From NCBI GenBank assembly GCA_036924285.1, contig JAYKYS010000004.1:27064001-27128000 (forward strand): a stretch of DNA of 64,000 nucleotides. The letters are read 5' to 3'. Every line of letters starts with the position of its first letter. The stretch's first letter is position 1. Both the position numbers and the translations under genes were made by a program. This document shows, one piece after another, positions 22,201 to 33,993 of this stretch. The notes below the pieces were generated by a model that was not told the DNA's origin, ran no database searches, and saw nothing but the letters and a program-made list of their open reading frames with translations. Source of the DNA: Asterella californica. Taxonomy: Eukaryota; Streptophyta; Marchantiopsida; Marchantiales; Aytoniaceae.

Positions 22201-22334
22201 TTAAGCACCCCCTTGCAACAGTCTCTGTACGTACAGTTTTCTCCTGAATACCTGAATAATAAGAAGCAGGCCCCTTGAGTCCTTGATATAATGCCTGAAG
22301 CTCTAAATACCCAGTCAGCAAGTAACTAGGGGTC

Positions 22335-22805
22335 TAGTTTGATTTTGCCTTCTTTCGAATCGCATAACTTTTTCTCTAGATGTCCAAACAAAGTAAACAA
22401 GATGCCCATGGAAAGCTGACAACGAGCTCTACCCATCTATGTGATGAAAATGAAGATCTGAAGTTGCGCCAAAAGCCCGTAAGCTGAGACCTAGCTTGTT
22501 TTCTCCATCTTTCGAATCTTGTACTTTTCCACTAGGCGTCCAAACGAAATAGATAAAGTGCCTATGGAAAGCTGACAAGGAGCTCTATCCACTGGTGCGA
22601 TAAAAACGAGGATCCGAAGTGGTGGCAAAAATCTGTAAGCTGGGACTTAGCTTATTTTCTCCATCTTTCGAGTCTTGTAACTTCTCCACTAAGCGTCCAA
22701 ACGAAGTAGACAAAGTGCCTATGGAAAGCTGACAAGGAGCTCTACCCATCTATGCGATGAAAATGGAGGTCTGAGATTGTGCCAAAAACCTGTAAGCTGG
22801 GGCTT
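22335..22805. repeat. 156-bp tandem repeat, three copies
   Basis: Units start at about 22335, 22493 and 22649. Shared marks are CTTTCGARTC, GTCCAAACRAA and ATGGAAAGCTGACAA (22408, 22564, 22721), then GTAAGCTG-G. Copies two and three are closest. Confidence 0.93.
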
Positions 22806-22903
22806 AGCTTGTCTTCTCATAAGTGTCTTTGGAGCGACAAGCATCGAAGTTTGAATTTCATGTAGGAGTTGGTCCACGACACGACAACGTGGAGAGATTG
22901 TTG

Positions 22904-23428
22904 GTATGTCCTTCAGACGAGAGGATCAGTGAGAACTGACTTGTAATTGATGAGAGAGGATCAGATCTTAATGGCTAATGTGGTTGTTACGGATCCGACA
23001 CGAGATTCAATGACGACACAAGGGATCATCCATCTATCAGGATGGACGGCAGACGTGACGACAACAACAAAGGTGATCAAATGTAAGAGTATGCAGGTGA
23101 GACATTGCTTTATCCCTTTAGCATTGGAGAACGGATCGACAGCTTTGGAGTTCGATGGCTTCTTCGAGATTGTGCAAGAGTCTACCATGAGAGACGTCAT
23201 GGAATACCACTTTCTCTTTCTTTTTGTACTACGATTTTTAGGCAGCGAGTTTCCATTGCTCTACAGAGAGCTTTAGCAGGTGCGGTTCACAGGAGGACAA
23301 TCGCAATAAGCGATATTACTTCATGTGCCAACTGTTGTTTATCGAAAAACAACAGAAGTATTGACTTTCTTGTGTCCGACATGATAGGTGCGATAGTAGA
23401 TCTTAGAGCTACTGATAGTGGAGCTTAG
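22904..23428 (+). pseudogene. Tail of the non-LTR-type reverse transcriptase after the insert
   Basis: NVVVTDPTRDS and FIPLALE in one frame, then RDCARVYHERRHG and RQRVSIALQRALAGAVHRR in another, match the last conserved segment of this RT family (DVVVADPTR...F.PFALE...ISVALQRA.A..I.RR). An in-frame TAA at 22944 and at least one frameshift break it. It is in line with 20543-20929 across the 2-kb insert. Confidence 0.78.
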
Positions 23429-26400
23429 CCTCGGTGTTCTTCCCTTCGGGGTGGTAGTTGATTGGCCCTTCAGTTCTTTCTCTCCCTTGTAAGGCTTTAT
23501 GGGGTCCTCCCATCCGTTTGCAATTCATTGGTTCGCGATTTAACTTGATCTGAAAGAAGTTCCCATGAATGTCCGTCTGTCACTGGGAGCAAATAAGTTC
23601 CTGACAGTAACGTGCGATGACTCGATGTAGGGGTTCTACCGCTTTGAAATGTAGGATGATCCGCATCCTTCCCCCTCGCAGGAGAGTGAGTAGTAGAGAA
23701 TAAACTGAAACATGGCTCCTCCAGAATAACGAGAAGACCGGACAGGCTATAGAACTTCTTCTGGTGACAGCCAGACAGCCAGTCAGCCACAGCTTGGACA
23801 AATTCCGCAACTGGAACAATAAAACTAGAATGTCACTGGGAAAGTCAATCGAGGGACCATTAGTAGATCTCTCACAGAAAGGGAGGAAATGTAAGGTATC
23901 CAAGTAACGCAGGGTCACAAGTGACTCGGGAGAGGGATAAAACACCTTATGAACCCTCACTTGATTCCTATCAAAACCAGCGAGCTTAGTAAGACATTTC
24001 TGGGACCCATTGTTTCTGTTATGTCGATTAACGTAAGAGGCCAGCTACGGCCGGGACTAGAGGTACTGGGTCGTGCATGAGAGCTGCTCCAATTCTGCAC
24101 CAGACGACGAGAACCTGCTGTAGGAGCTAAACTCAAAACTTGAATGTTAGAACGAACACTGCCAGCAACAAACACTGTGAACTCTCCATTCGAGAAAACG
24201 GCGATTTTAGATGCAACGCACTCCAGTCTTACATGACTTTCAGCGTTGAAACTTTCGACGTCCTCCTGGGTGGCCGTCTCTCAAAGGAGTCGTCTGCATT
24301 CGACCTTCACACATGCAACCAGTCATCAGACTGTCCTCTTGGTTCGAGAACGATTTTGTCAACGATGTGGACAGCGAAAAGAAGTTGATGGGCCGTAGTC
24401 CTACACTTCTATCTTTCTGCCATTTCCGATAGTGGTTATCAGATGACACCTACCTGAAAGAGGTAACTCGTGTCATTATCGGAGAAGAAATACCGCTCGG
24501 TTGTGGAACTCCGTTGATCGAGAGTTTTTCTCGACGATTCACGAGAGTTGACAGGGATCAGTCAGTAAGCACGACCTGTAAGTAAACTACAAAGATGATA
24601 CCTCTAAGATATAAAGAAAGAAGTCCACTAGTTCTTTCTTATACTCAAAACTCCATCCAACTGGCCGGCAAATGCATGACGCTCTCATCTACGCCATGTG
24701 CCGTAGAAGAAGAACTACATTCCCTGATACCCGCTTGGGCTCGAAAACTGACACTTGATCTCGCAATTTGTTCCCACGCTGAACCATCTTCATTCAAAGC
24801 TGTGATCGAGGTTCTGCTCGTACTAAAGAAACCTCAGACTACAAGTTTCTTCAGCTACAACCACGTAGATGCGGAATTAACAAACCAAGACAAAAGATAA
24901 ACCACTGCAAGCCAACGCATGGCTCCAAATAGGACCTGAGAATGGAGCTCAGTAATCCATTTGTGTTGCAGTAAGTACGCCGGAAACCACGGTACACGAA
25001 ACTGACAAAATTAAGATGAAGGATGAAGCTCAGTGTAGGATCCGAGATAAGAGCACTAGGTACTAAGTAGAGTAATCGGACAGCTGAGTGCACTGCCTGC
25101 CCCGTAGCACTCAACCAAGGGTCTCGCCGAACAGACATGTGCTTCAGGTCAAGGAGAGCCCTTAACCACAGAAGAAAGAGAAAGTTATGCCAGAGACCAA
25201 GGACATATGCCCTTCCCATCCACGAAGACAACTCACTTGAGTAGCCCAAACGTGGCAGCGAGTTTGGGTTCTGATAGAGGCTAAGAAATCTCCAGTGCAG
25301 CTCCGATTCTGAGTCAGTCACCTTGATTGCTTCCCAATTCTCCCCAGAAAATGCACCACATTCTCGTCGTTCACGACAGAGAGCAGACACTTGGCCAGAT
25401 AGTTCATCCGATTCTCTTCGTGTTCAAAGGTATAGCACCTGCAGTTACTGAAAATCACAGAAGTGTTCTCAAGGATGAAATGCCTTTAAGCTAACTGGTT
25501 GGGCCAATCCTTCCTGCGGCCTAGTAAGCGAGTTACAAGACCCACAAAGGTGATCATGGAACAGCCCTCTCAACCTTGGACTCAGACAGGTCCCCGTTAA
25601 GTTCTCCTAACGGTAGAGTTAACTTTCCTGATCCCTTGATCCGAAGCAAGCTGTAATCTGTGACCAGATTATATCTTGCTTGACTGGCTTATACTGATCC
25701 GGATGAATTTAACAGCTTTCACCATACCCGACCAGAAGGCAGCCGAAGATGTTGCCACCTGCAAATGCACCAGCGTTGCAACATCTTATTAACAGCACAA
25801 TTAATCATGCAGTTCCAAGAATTCAGCCATATAATTGCTCTATCTTTGCAAGCCGAATAGCCTCTGCATACGTTACTTAAGAAACTGGTCGTGCACGAAG
25901 ATACAGCAAGTTCGTTTCCTGAGTTGATATCAGTTCCGAGTATGCAGAACAGACCATTATCCCGTCTGTAGCCTCTTACAGCTGTTTTATGTTTGTAGTC
26001 CTCCGACCTTCGTTCCATCCAAGATTCATAAGACATGTATCTCTGCGCCACAATGCTGGCTCTTCACCCAGTTCAACTCCCCACTAATGGTCTGGGGGTG
26101 TCTGTAAAGTCCTTGAGTAACCAGGACCTGAAGACGTCGAAAACAGCCCGACCAAAATACCTCATTGGTTAATCACGTTGATCATCCAGGAGAATCTATC
26201 AAACCAAGCTGTCAGAGCAGCAATAGGAGCTCACCTGGCTGATGATGGACATTTCCTTATCCAATTCCGACTACAATGCTAACAAATAGTCGGCTCAAAA
26301 TCAATCAAACCCTCCTGCCACCCTCGATCAATCCCTAACAGCCTAGTAACAGGTCAATCTCTGCCCTCAGATCGGCACGGCCATGCTGGTGCTATGATGT

Positions 26401-27421
26401 GCCTTCCTAAAACACGCGACACTGCAAGTTTTATTCCCGAGGCTCGGACGGCATTTCCGATACCGTATGGTAAGGCAGATTATCACGCATATCAGCTGTC
26501 TTTGGCACGCGGCATCAGAGGGCTTCTGAACTCCATAAGAAACAGAAGCTAAATCTTCCATCTTTCTCTGAGCGCTTGTTTCCTGGCCAGATAGTCTGCA
26601 AGGAATCTGAGGAACAACAGGTCCCGTTATTACACGAGAAATATGCATCCAAAGTGACCTCCGCAACGCGGAAGCGAAAAACGGCAAACGCGGAATCCAT
26701 CCTTCAGGGTCAGTTGCACAATGCAGAGGGTGTTCAAGAGATCATCGACGAGTTTCAGCAGATGTACCTCTCCGACCTTCTGTAACTCGGTCACAAGCAT
26801 TATGGTCCGCCTCTAAGAATCCAAATCTCGAGCGGCTTCAGCGGGAAACCGTATAATAAAACTTCATTCCAAGCTAGCTAGATAAAAGAACTTGGTGAAG
26901 TTTCACCAAGCATGAGATCTGACATCGCTTCTCTCTACAAGCACCAGTCGACCATGGATGAAGGACACGTGCCTGCCAAGTTCTTGTACTCACCCAGTAG
27001 CCCAAAAATGCATAGTAAACTCTTCTTTCGGGGGGCAAAGGTTTAGAGCATGAACAGGACTCTGAGCTCTATTTCTCGCGATGCGTTGGTTCCCGTCGAT
27101 GATACCCATGACGAAACAGAGTCAGCCAAAAGAAAAGACCAACTACATAAAAAGACATACATGAATTAATCCCAAAACTTGGACATTCTCTTGTTAGTAG
27201 CCCCATCTGCACGTAGCCGGGGCGACGTGCGGTCGAACCCCTCCGCTCAGTGTGTGAAAGTACATCGGCGTCCGGCCGTGACGCCGCAGGAACCCTCTGC
27301 AGGGAGGGAGGCCTAAACTGAAAACCGGCATAGTTCCGCAGTCTTTCACTAGAAAGAAAAGGAAAAAACTGTCAAAAATTGGATCACGGAGCTGAATTGG
27401 TGAGACTAGTTGGCACAACAA

Positions 27422-27545
27422 GCAGATTATTACATGACGTTAAGGCTTTTCTGCCGACAATACAAACTTTGATGTAATCTGACGAAGACTACTTTACGCG
27501 GTTCAAGGTTTTCTGCCGATAATACAACCGTTGATAGAACTTAAA
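27422..27545 (+). repeat. 62-bp tandem repeat, two copies (block A)
   Basis: Units start at 27422 and 27484, sharing TTTTCTGCCGAYAATACAA. Block B has three copies at the matching place. Confidence 0.85.
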
Positions 27546-28161
27546 CTCTGTCTGGTTTTTTCCTTTGTTATTCAACGGTGAGAGTGTTGCTTTATGATTG
27601 GAGTGTATTCTCTTCTGAAGCTTCTGCTATACTGTGAAGGCTCGGGAAATGATTCCATAGCTCAGAGGAGCAGTACATGAGTGTAATTCATGGTTATGTT
27701 GACGTGTGATACCTGATCGAAGAGTGTTGATCCCAGTGGGAACCTCGATGGAACGCGCGGCGCTTTATGACGATCATACGTTGAAACTTTATATTCTTCA
27801 CAGATAGACAAATCCGTCAAACAGTACTCCAAGTATATGCCAAGTATCTTGATCATACGACGAGGTAAGAATAATTCAGGGATCGGTCTGACAAGTTATG
27901 CAGAATGATGTTCGTGATGGAAAGGCGCCAGTGATTCCTTATCTTCAAAAGAAACAAGAGATAATCATGAGAAGGCGACCTACGATCATACTTAACCAAG
28001 AGCAGAAAATCAACCAGCTGGTAGTTACTAATACATTTACAAACTGACCCAGCATCGATCTTGGGTGTCTCCATATGTAAAAGCCCAACCTTCCCGGTTC
28101 ACGTCAGTTCTGAGAGAAAGATTCATCCAAAAGGACTTCCTCAAACCGTCCACGTGCATTC

Positions 28162-28216
28162 CTCCGAGTCTTCTATTCCGCCATCTGCGTGAGGATGGCC
28201 GAATAAAGACTCGGAG
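28162..28216. repeat. Conserved foldback in block A
   Basis: The arms run CTCCGAGTCTT...CGCCATC and GATGGCCGAATAAAGACTCG... with a 7- to 8-base loop and few mismatches. The same foldback occurs in blocks B and C. Confidence 0.88.
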
Positions 28217-28610
28217 ATTGGGCAGCACTGACACTAAAATATTGGCTACATCTTCCCCTTGTTCAAAATTCAAGGCCTGGCATCAATCACGCAAACTTAA
28301 AACGAGAGAGGATTGGTGAACTTGGTCTCACCAACTTACACGACCACTTCACCCTCACCACAACCAACTCTAAAACGACCGAGTACGACGAGGGGAGCTG
28401 ACCCAAGAACGAGACAGCCGACTCTCTGCAAGCATGCAACTAGAACCAGCCCCCCACGCAACTGCAGCACCGGTATTTCAACGTCCCTCCCTGTTCCATC
28501 GTTTCGTGGCGAGACAATGCACTCGATTCTGTTTACCTACGAAATCTGTTGGAGCGTCGGGTACCTTCAGTATTTCCCTCATGGCTCTGTGATGTGGTAA
28601 ATATGAAGTT

Positions 28611-29135
28611 GACTGCGAAGGTCACCCTCAAGACTGTTCTATAAAGAAGTAGGCAGTGAAGGTCAACCTCAGTCACCCTGACGCACCACTACTACGTAGA
28701 TGGAGTCCTTCTGGGGACGATAGGTGTCGAGAACGTACAGCAAGGAGAGCACGATTCTGTTAAAAGTAAGCAATTACGGCTTCAATGACAACCGGCCTGC
28801 CTCACAGCGGCATCATGAGAGACTAACATCCTCCCACTATATGTAGGTGGGATGCAAGGGATAAGTGAAGGGACAGCACCAACTTGAGAGTAGAGCCAAG
28901 GTAGATTAACAAATCGAAATTAACTGAAAAACCAGTCACCCCGTTCGTAGGTGTTCTATTCATTTAAGATCCTCTGATGTCAAAGTTCATTTACATCTAT
29001 ATGTACAAAACAGAATCCAAAGTCTCCCTATCACTAGTGGCAATCTTCTCTACAACTCCCATTTCCAGTAAGCATGCAAGACATAGGTAGGAACAAAAGT
29101 ACAAAACTCTTAAGTTGCTCGTCTTGGAACGGAAC
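28611..29135. other. Spacer between block A and HSP70, including its 3' UTR
   Basis: No ORF. It should hold the HSP70 3' UTR on the - strand. No convincing AATAAA was found. Confidence 0.4.
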
Positions 29136-31085
29136 CTAGTCGACCTCTTCGATCTTAGGACCAGCACCCGCACCAGATGGTGGCGCGTCACCATCGTCAG
29201 CATGGCCTGTTGGGGCCCCACCGCCACCACCTTGGTACATCCTAGCGATAATTGGATTGCAGATGCTCTCGAGTTCTTTCATCTTATCCTCGAACTCGTC
29301 AACTTCTGCAAGCTGATTCTGATCCAACCACGCGATGGCAGCCTCGACAGCCTCCTCAATTTTCTGCCTGTCGGCAGGTGGCAAGGAGTTGGCAATTTTG
29401 TCATCCTTGATTGTATTCCTCATGTTGTAGGCGTAATTCTCCAAACTGTTCTTCGCCTCGATCTTCTTCTTGTGCTCCTCGTCCTCCGACCTGTATCTTT
29501 CAGCATCTTGAACCATCTTCTCGATTTCCTCCTTGCTTAGTCTACCCTTATCGTTGGTGATGGTGATCTTGTTCTTTTGACCTGTGGTCTTGTCCTCTGC
29601 TGAAACATTCAAGATACCGTTGGCATCTATGTCGAAAACTACGGTAATTTGAGGAACACCTCGTGGGGCAGGGGGAATGCCCGACAGCTCAAACTTTCCT
29701 AGAAGGTTGTTATCCCTCGTCCTCGTCCTCTCTCCTTCGTACACTTGGATCAGCACTCCAGGTTGGTTATCAGAGTAAGTGGAGAACACCTGCTCCTTCT
29801 TGGTGGGGATGGTGGTATTCCTGGGAATGAGAATTGTCATCACTCCTCCAGCGGTCTCCAGACCCAAGGACAGTGGAGTGACATCGAGAAGCAACAAGTC
29901 CTGCACCTTCTCGTTACCCTCACCAGACAAGATAGCAGCTTGTACAGCAGCACCGTAGGCAACAGCCTCATCCGGGTTGATGCTCTTGCACAACTCTTTC
30001 CCGTTGAAGAAATCCTGTAACAACTGCTGAACCTTCGGGATACGGGTGGATCCACCAACGAGCACTACGTCGTGGATGTTATTTTTGTCCATCTTCGCGT
30101 CCCGTAGACATTTCTCTACTGGTTCCATACACTTCCTGAACATATCCATATTCAACTCCTCGAATCTAGCACGGGTGATCGTAGAGTAGAAATCTATACC
30201 CTCATATAACGAATCAATCTCGATGGTCGTTTGAGTAGTCGATGACAAAGTCCTCTTCGCCCTCTCACAGGCAGTTCTGAGACGTCGTAGTGCCCGAGGG
30301 TTGTTGCTAATGTCCTTCTTGTACTTCCTCTTGAACTCCTGCACGAAGTGGTTCACCAGTCTGTTGTCGAAATCCTCTCCGCCGAGGTGGGTATCTCCCG
30401 CGGTTGACTTCACTTCGAAAATACCTTCTTCAATCGTCAAAATAGAAACATCGAACGTACCACCTCCCAAGTCGAAAATGAGAACGTTCTTCTCACCTAC
30501 GCTGGAAGCTTTCTTATCGAGCCCATACGCAATTGCAGCGGCAGTAGGCTCGTTGATGATACGCATGACATTCAAACTCGCGATCACCCCAGCATCCTTG
30601 GTGGCCTGTCTTTGAGAGTCATTGAAGTATGCAGGAACTGTAATTACAGCATTCTTGATTTCGACTCCTAGATAAGCTTCAGCGGTCTCCTTCATCTTGA
30701 CGAGCACCATGGACGAGATTTCCTCCGCCGAGAACTCCTTTTCCTCAGCTTTGTACATCACATGGATCATGGGCTTGTCGCCAGGCCCAGGGACGACCTT
30801 GAATGGCCACAGCTTGATGTCACTCTGGACAGTAGGATCGCTATATCGGCGACCGATTAAACGCTTGGCATCGAACACTGTGTTGGTCGGATTCATAGCC
30901 ACCTGATTCTTAGCAGCGTCCCCGACCAATCGCTCAGTTTCGGTGAAGGCAACATAAGAAGGTGTTGTTCTATTTCCCTGGTCGTTGGGAATGATCTCAA
31001 CCCGATCATGTTGCCACACTCCGACACAACTGTATGTCGTTCCTAAGTCGATACCAATTGAAGGACCTTCGCCCTTGCCCGACAT
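29136..31085 (-). CDS. HSP70: Cytosolic heat shock protein 70
   Basis: An ATP-dependent chaperone that binds exposed hydrophobic segments of client proteins, helped by J-proteins and nucleotide exchange factors. The intact 649-residue ORF is the usual length for a plant cytosolic HSP70. The nucleotide-binding domain spans about 8-385, with the signatures IDLGTTYS (12-19), [12 protein letters not shown] (203-214) and [16 protein letters not shown] (341-356). The linker [13 protein letters not shown] is at about 396-408, then the substrate-binding domain and the helical lid (after about 510). The C-terminus is a Gly-rich tail ending EEVD, the TPR co-chaperone binding signal of cytosolic forms. 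There is no signal peptide or HDEL, which rules out the ER BiP form. There is no intron in the coding region, whereas many angiosperm HSC70 genes have one. It could be stress-induced or constitutive. Confidence 0.98.
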   Translation of the reverse strand: MSGKGEGPSIGIDLGTTYSCVGVWQHDRVEIIPNDQGNRTTPSYVAFTETERLVGDAAKNQVAMNPTNTVFDAKRLIGRRYSDPTVQSDIKLWPFKVVPGPGDKPMIHVMYKAEEKEFSAEEISSMVLVKMKETAEAYLGVEIKNAVITVPAYFNDSQRQATKDAGVIASLNVMRIINEPTAAAIAYGLDKKASSVGEKNVLIFDLGGGTFDVSILTIEEGIFEVKSTAGDTHLGGEDFDNRLVNHFVQEFKRKYKKDISNNPRALRRLRTACERAKRTLSSTTQTTIEIDSLYEGIDFYSTITRARFEELNMDMFRKCMEPVEKCLRDAKMDKNNIHDVVLVGGSTRIPKVQQLLQDFFNGKELCKSINPDEAVAYGAAVQAAILSGEGNEKVQDLLLLDVTPLSLGLETAGGVMTILIPRNTTIPTKKEQVFSTYSDNQPGVLIQVYEGERTRTRDNNLLGKFELSGIPPAPRGVPQITVVFDIDANGILNVSAEDKTTGQKNKITITNDKGRLSKEEIEKMVQDAERYRSEDEEHKKKIEAKNSLENYAYNMRNTIKDDKIANSLPPADRQKIEEAVEAAIAWLDQNQLAEVDEFEDKMKELESICNPIIARMYQGGGGGAPTGHADDGDAPPSGAGAGPKIEEVD

Positions 31086-31292
31086 GGTCGTCCAGCAGAC
31101 GAAGACACTCTACAAAATCCGCTTCTCCGGAAGAAGAAATGCTCCGAACTTCGATCGAAGATTTACTTTCGCTGATTTAACAACGCTATTATCGAGACAG
31201 CGCCGGCACAGCCCTCACTTTCACTCACTGGAATTTTTCGAAGTCTACACAAGTCTAAAACTGACTGATTTCTCTCTTCGCTAGCGAGGGCT

Positions 31293-31300
31293 CTATATAG
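31293..31300 (-). promoter_or_regulatory. Likely TATA box of HSP70
   Basis: CTATATAG lies about 210 bp upstream of the ATG and would leave a 5' UTR of roughly 170-180 bases. Scattered TTC and GAA triplets lie further upstream, but no proper three-unit heat shock element was found. Confidence 0.5.
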
Positions 31301-31904
31301 CAATCTTCGCGTCTTCCCCAAGCGTCTGGAAGATGTACCCCTTCTGCAAGCATGAGGCAATTTCGTCCTGTTGTCATGCTCGCGCTGCATCTCGAAAGCT
31401 CTACGGTGCATGTCACCTACCCACGTGGATTTCTTCTAGCATATGGCGGCCGAGTTTCCCGATCGTTTCCGCTTTACCGTCAATTTCTCCTTCATCAGCC
31501 GCGGCTCTTCTAGCAGCATCTCTCAGGACTCTTCCTTCCTGCTCTCTCTTCGATTGGTTCCTTTGTTGTTCTGTCACTCGAGGTTCTTGTATCGCTCTCG
31601 CTTGTGGCCTCTCTCTTCCATCTGGTCGTTCCTCTATGGAGACTGAGGAGAGAAGAACCTGGATTTAGTAACGTTATCGGTGAAAGAAACACTTGTAACG
31701 GGATTCCTCCTCTCCTTTCTAGTAGGTTCCGAACCGGAGCCGGTGACAGCAGCCCCCTCACTGGTTTAGGTCGCCTCAGTTGAGTCAGTTCGATCCGGCA
31801 TCATGTTACTTGCTCAGTGTCCCACTCGTCACTACGTGCGAAATCATAACAGGCGCATGATGCATGCCGCTACGTAGAGCCATGAGGGTGATCCTCACCG
31901 TCCG
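31301..31904. other. HSP70 upstream region
   Basis: Presumed promoter sequence. Short ORFs on + (31333-31668 and 31443-31646) have Ser/Leu-rich random composition and I do not support them. Confidence 0.4.
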
Positions 31905-32515
31905 CTTCATATTTCTGTCATATCACAGAGCCAGGAGGGAGACTCTGAGAGGTATGTACTCGCTGCTGGAACAGACTTGTACAGTAGTCGGTAAACACCT
32001 GATTCAGAATCAAGTGTATTGTTTCGCCACGAAACGATGGAAGGAAGTGGCATAGCAGGCCTGGGACGTACTGGTGCTGCAGTTGCGTTTGGGGGTGGGT
32101 ATTAGCTGCGTACTTGCAGAGAGTCGACTGTCTCATTCTTGGGTCAGCTTTAGTACTTGGTCGTTTTAGAGTTGTTCGCGGGTGAAGTTGCCGTGTAATA
32201 TAAGGTGGTGAGAACAACTTGACCGATCCGCCAAGACCTAACATCTGAAGCCTTAGGGCTTCTTGTCGTGGCATTTCTCTCTCTTTGCAGCCAGCGTGTA
32301 GCGATGGTCTGATTCCTTCGCCTGCAGGTTACAAAACTGTCTTCCTCTCTCGTTTAAGTTTGCGTGAGTGATTCAACGCCTTGAATTTTGTGCAAGGGGA
32401 ATGATGCAAGCAATATTTCAGTGTTAGTAATCATGCCAAAGCTGCTGTCGAACCTCGGGCCGAGTCTTTATTCATCCAGCTTCACGCAGATGGCCGAACA
32501 AAAGACTGGGAGGAA
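31905..32515 (-). repeat. Partial inverted copy of the long repeat (block C)
   Basis: Its reverse complement matches the right end of block A (28065-28610) and of block B (55830-56345). It keeps CCATCGTTTCGTGGCG, TTTGTGCAAGG-type and ACTCTCTGCAAG blocks and the CCGAGTCTTT foldback (32460-32510). It ends, like A, near CTCTGTGATRTG...TATGAAG. It lies on the other side of HSP70 in opposite orientation to A. Confidence 0.85.
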
Positions 32516-33960
32516 TGCACGCATGGAGGGATCCTCGAAGTCCTTTTTCGTTTCAGACTAGATCTTCTTCATAATCAATCTTACACATTCAAATAGACTC
32601 CGCAGGAAGCTGTTTAAATTCAGAGCTGAACTTAGAGCCAAATCGCCAAATGATCCATCATTTAACGATCGCTACAGTAGTTTGGAGAGGCGTTTTGCGA
32701 GCTTGATTGAAATTTCCATATACTTTACTATAAATATGATAAATGGTATTATCTTTCCCTTGGAGTCTTCAAGCACCATGAGATTGTCTATGTGAGTCCA
32801 CCACAGCTTCATTAATAGTTTGCAGCAGCATGCATCTCCAATCGTGACCGCAAGTCCAACCGTGCTCGCAAGGTATTAAACTCACGACTTTTCTCTTAGA
32901 GTACGTAAGCTAAAACACTTGGGACACCAATCTTCGATAATAATGGCGTTTGGTGATCAGGTGGGTGAAGATGCTTTTAGTGATGTATATTCACCTGTGT
33001 GCATCTTTGTTTCCAGTTTCGACCCACAACTGATAATTTTCAATGAAATATATATCATTCTGTTTCACATCAGGGCAACATATACTTCCTGGTATTTATT
33101 TCCGCCATGGTTTTTGACGTTTTAAGGCTCTTATGGGCTGCGTATTTTGCTGTCCGCGTTGCATTCCCTCTCGCGCCACACCGTTCGTCGAGATTTACTT
33201 TCGAGAAATACAGAAATTCTATCCAGGACGACAAGAGGTTTGGCGCAATAAACAAATTTATCTCCTGTTGTTTTTTTAAATATGTCCTTCTCCATTCGTT
33301 TCTCGTTTCTGAAATGAAACATGTTGTTTTTTCTCTTCTTGTATTAAAAACATTATACAAACAACGTTTATCGGATCCGCATACTGCACGGTGTCTTTGA
33401 AAATCAAAACCTTATTTATTGTATCTGCCGTAGCGTGCAAGTTACAGTGGTGAGAAACGCGTTCTCACGTAAACGCGATGAACAAAATGATAATGGTGGA
33501 CATCAGGTTTACACTTAAAGCCTGTCTGATAGCAATATATACCGAAGCGAGTTGACAAAACAAAGAGGTTTCTACTGATAACGTTTACATATAGTCCGAT
33601 ATGACCGTTTACAGAGCAAAGAAAGAAGTCTGATTACTGCTAATGAGACGATCCAAGTTCGCACTGAAATGATCTACTGAACTGGTTATCTGGTTATCTC
33701 GATGATATTAACGTACTGAATGAGGTGCCATCATTGACCCAGTGAATGATCTCTATTCACAACTGTGTACATTGTAGTATCAGTCCGTGTACGTCTGTTC
33801 TCCGCAGACGTTGTCTTGACGTGCTGGCTGTCCTGTACAGCAGAAACAGTGGTTAGTTAGAAACCCAGATGGAGAAGAAAGGTATGACGAACAAACGACG
33901 AAGTAGAAAAGAAGTCATGCGAACGGAACTGTTATCTTCATAGCCTCTGTCGGCTCCAAG
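32516..33960. other. Sequence without recognised gene
   Basis: The small ORFs at 33107-33400 on + and 33070-33360 on - overlap each other and resemble nothing known. A 7-bp stem, ACGTCTG with its complement (33791-33811), may belong to the end of the adjacent HUH element. That is a guess. Confidence 0.35.
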
Positions 33961-33993
33961 ATGACGATCCAGTGCGCTGCAGATAGGCATGTA

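Larger units (their letters stand above)
20930..22888. mobile_element. 2-kb insert inside the reverse transcriptase ORF, made largely of tandem repeats
   Basis: The RT homology breaks at about 20930 and resumes about 2 kb later. GTGGAGATGTTGTG before the break (20916) and GTGGAGAGATTGTTGG after it (22889) look like an imperfect target-site duplication. The interior has no conserved ORF. It holds a 184-bp array and a 156-bp array. I do not know the class of element. Confidence 0.65.
23600..28610 (+). repeat. Long dispersed repeat, block A
   Basis: It matches block B (48960-56345) in the same order over most of its length. Anchors shared with B are TCACTTGATTCCTATCAAAA, CTGCTCCAATTCTGCACCAG, GTCGTCTGCATTCGACCTTC, TACCCGCTTGGGCTCGAAAA, TTTGGGTTCTGATAGAGGCT and TATACTGATCCGGATGAAT. 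ORFs in A (for example - 24851-25390) are not kept in B, so I see no protein. A holds an extra segment of about 275 bp (26101-26375) absent from B. The block starts just after the reverse transcriptase remnant. Its nature is unknown. Confidence 0.85.

Noticed and set aside
24851..25390. 179-residue - strand ORF in block A
   Set aside because: The matching part of block B is broken by frameshifts and the frame is not kept. No family recognised.
26576..26785. 69-residue + ORF in block A
   Set aside because: The equivalent part of block B does not keep the frame.
29115..30906. Several + strand ORFs of 70-140 residues across the HSP70 locus
   Set aside because: They are antisense shadows of the HSP70 coding strand.
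31300..31480. Heat shock elements upstream of HSP70
   Set aside because: TTC and GAA triplets occur, but not in the regular 5-bp alternation needed for a convincing element.
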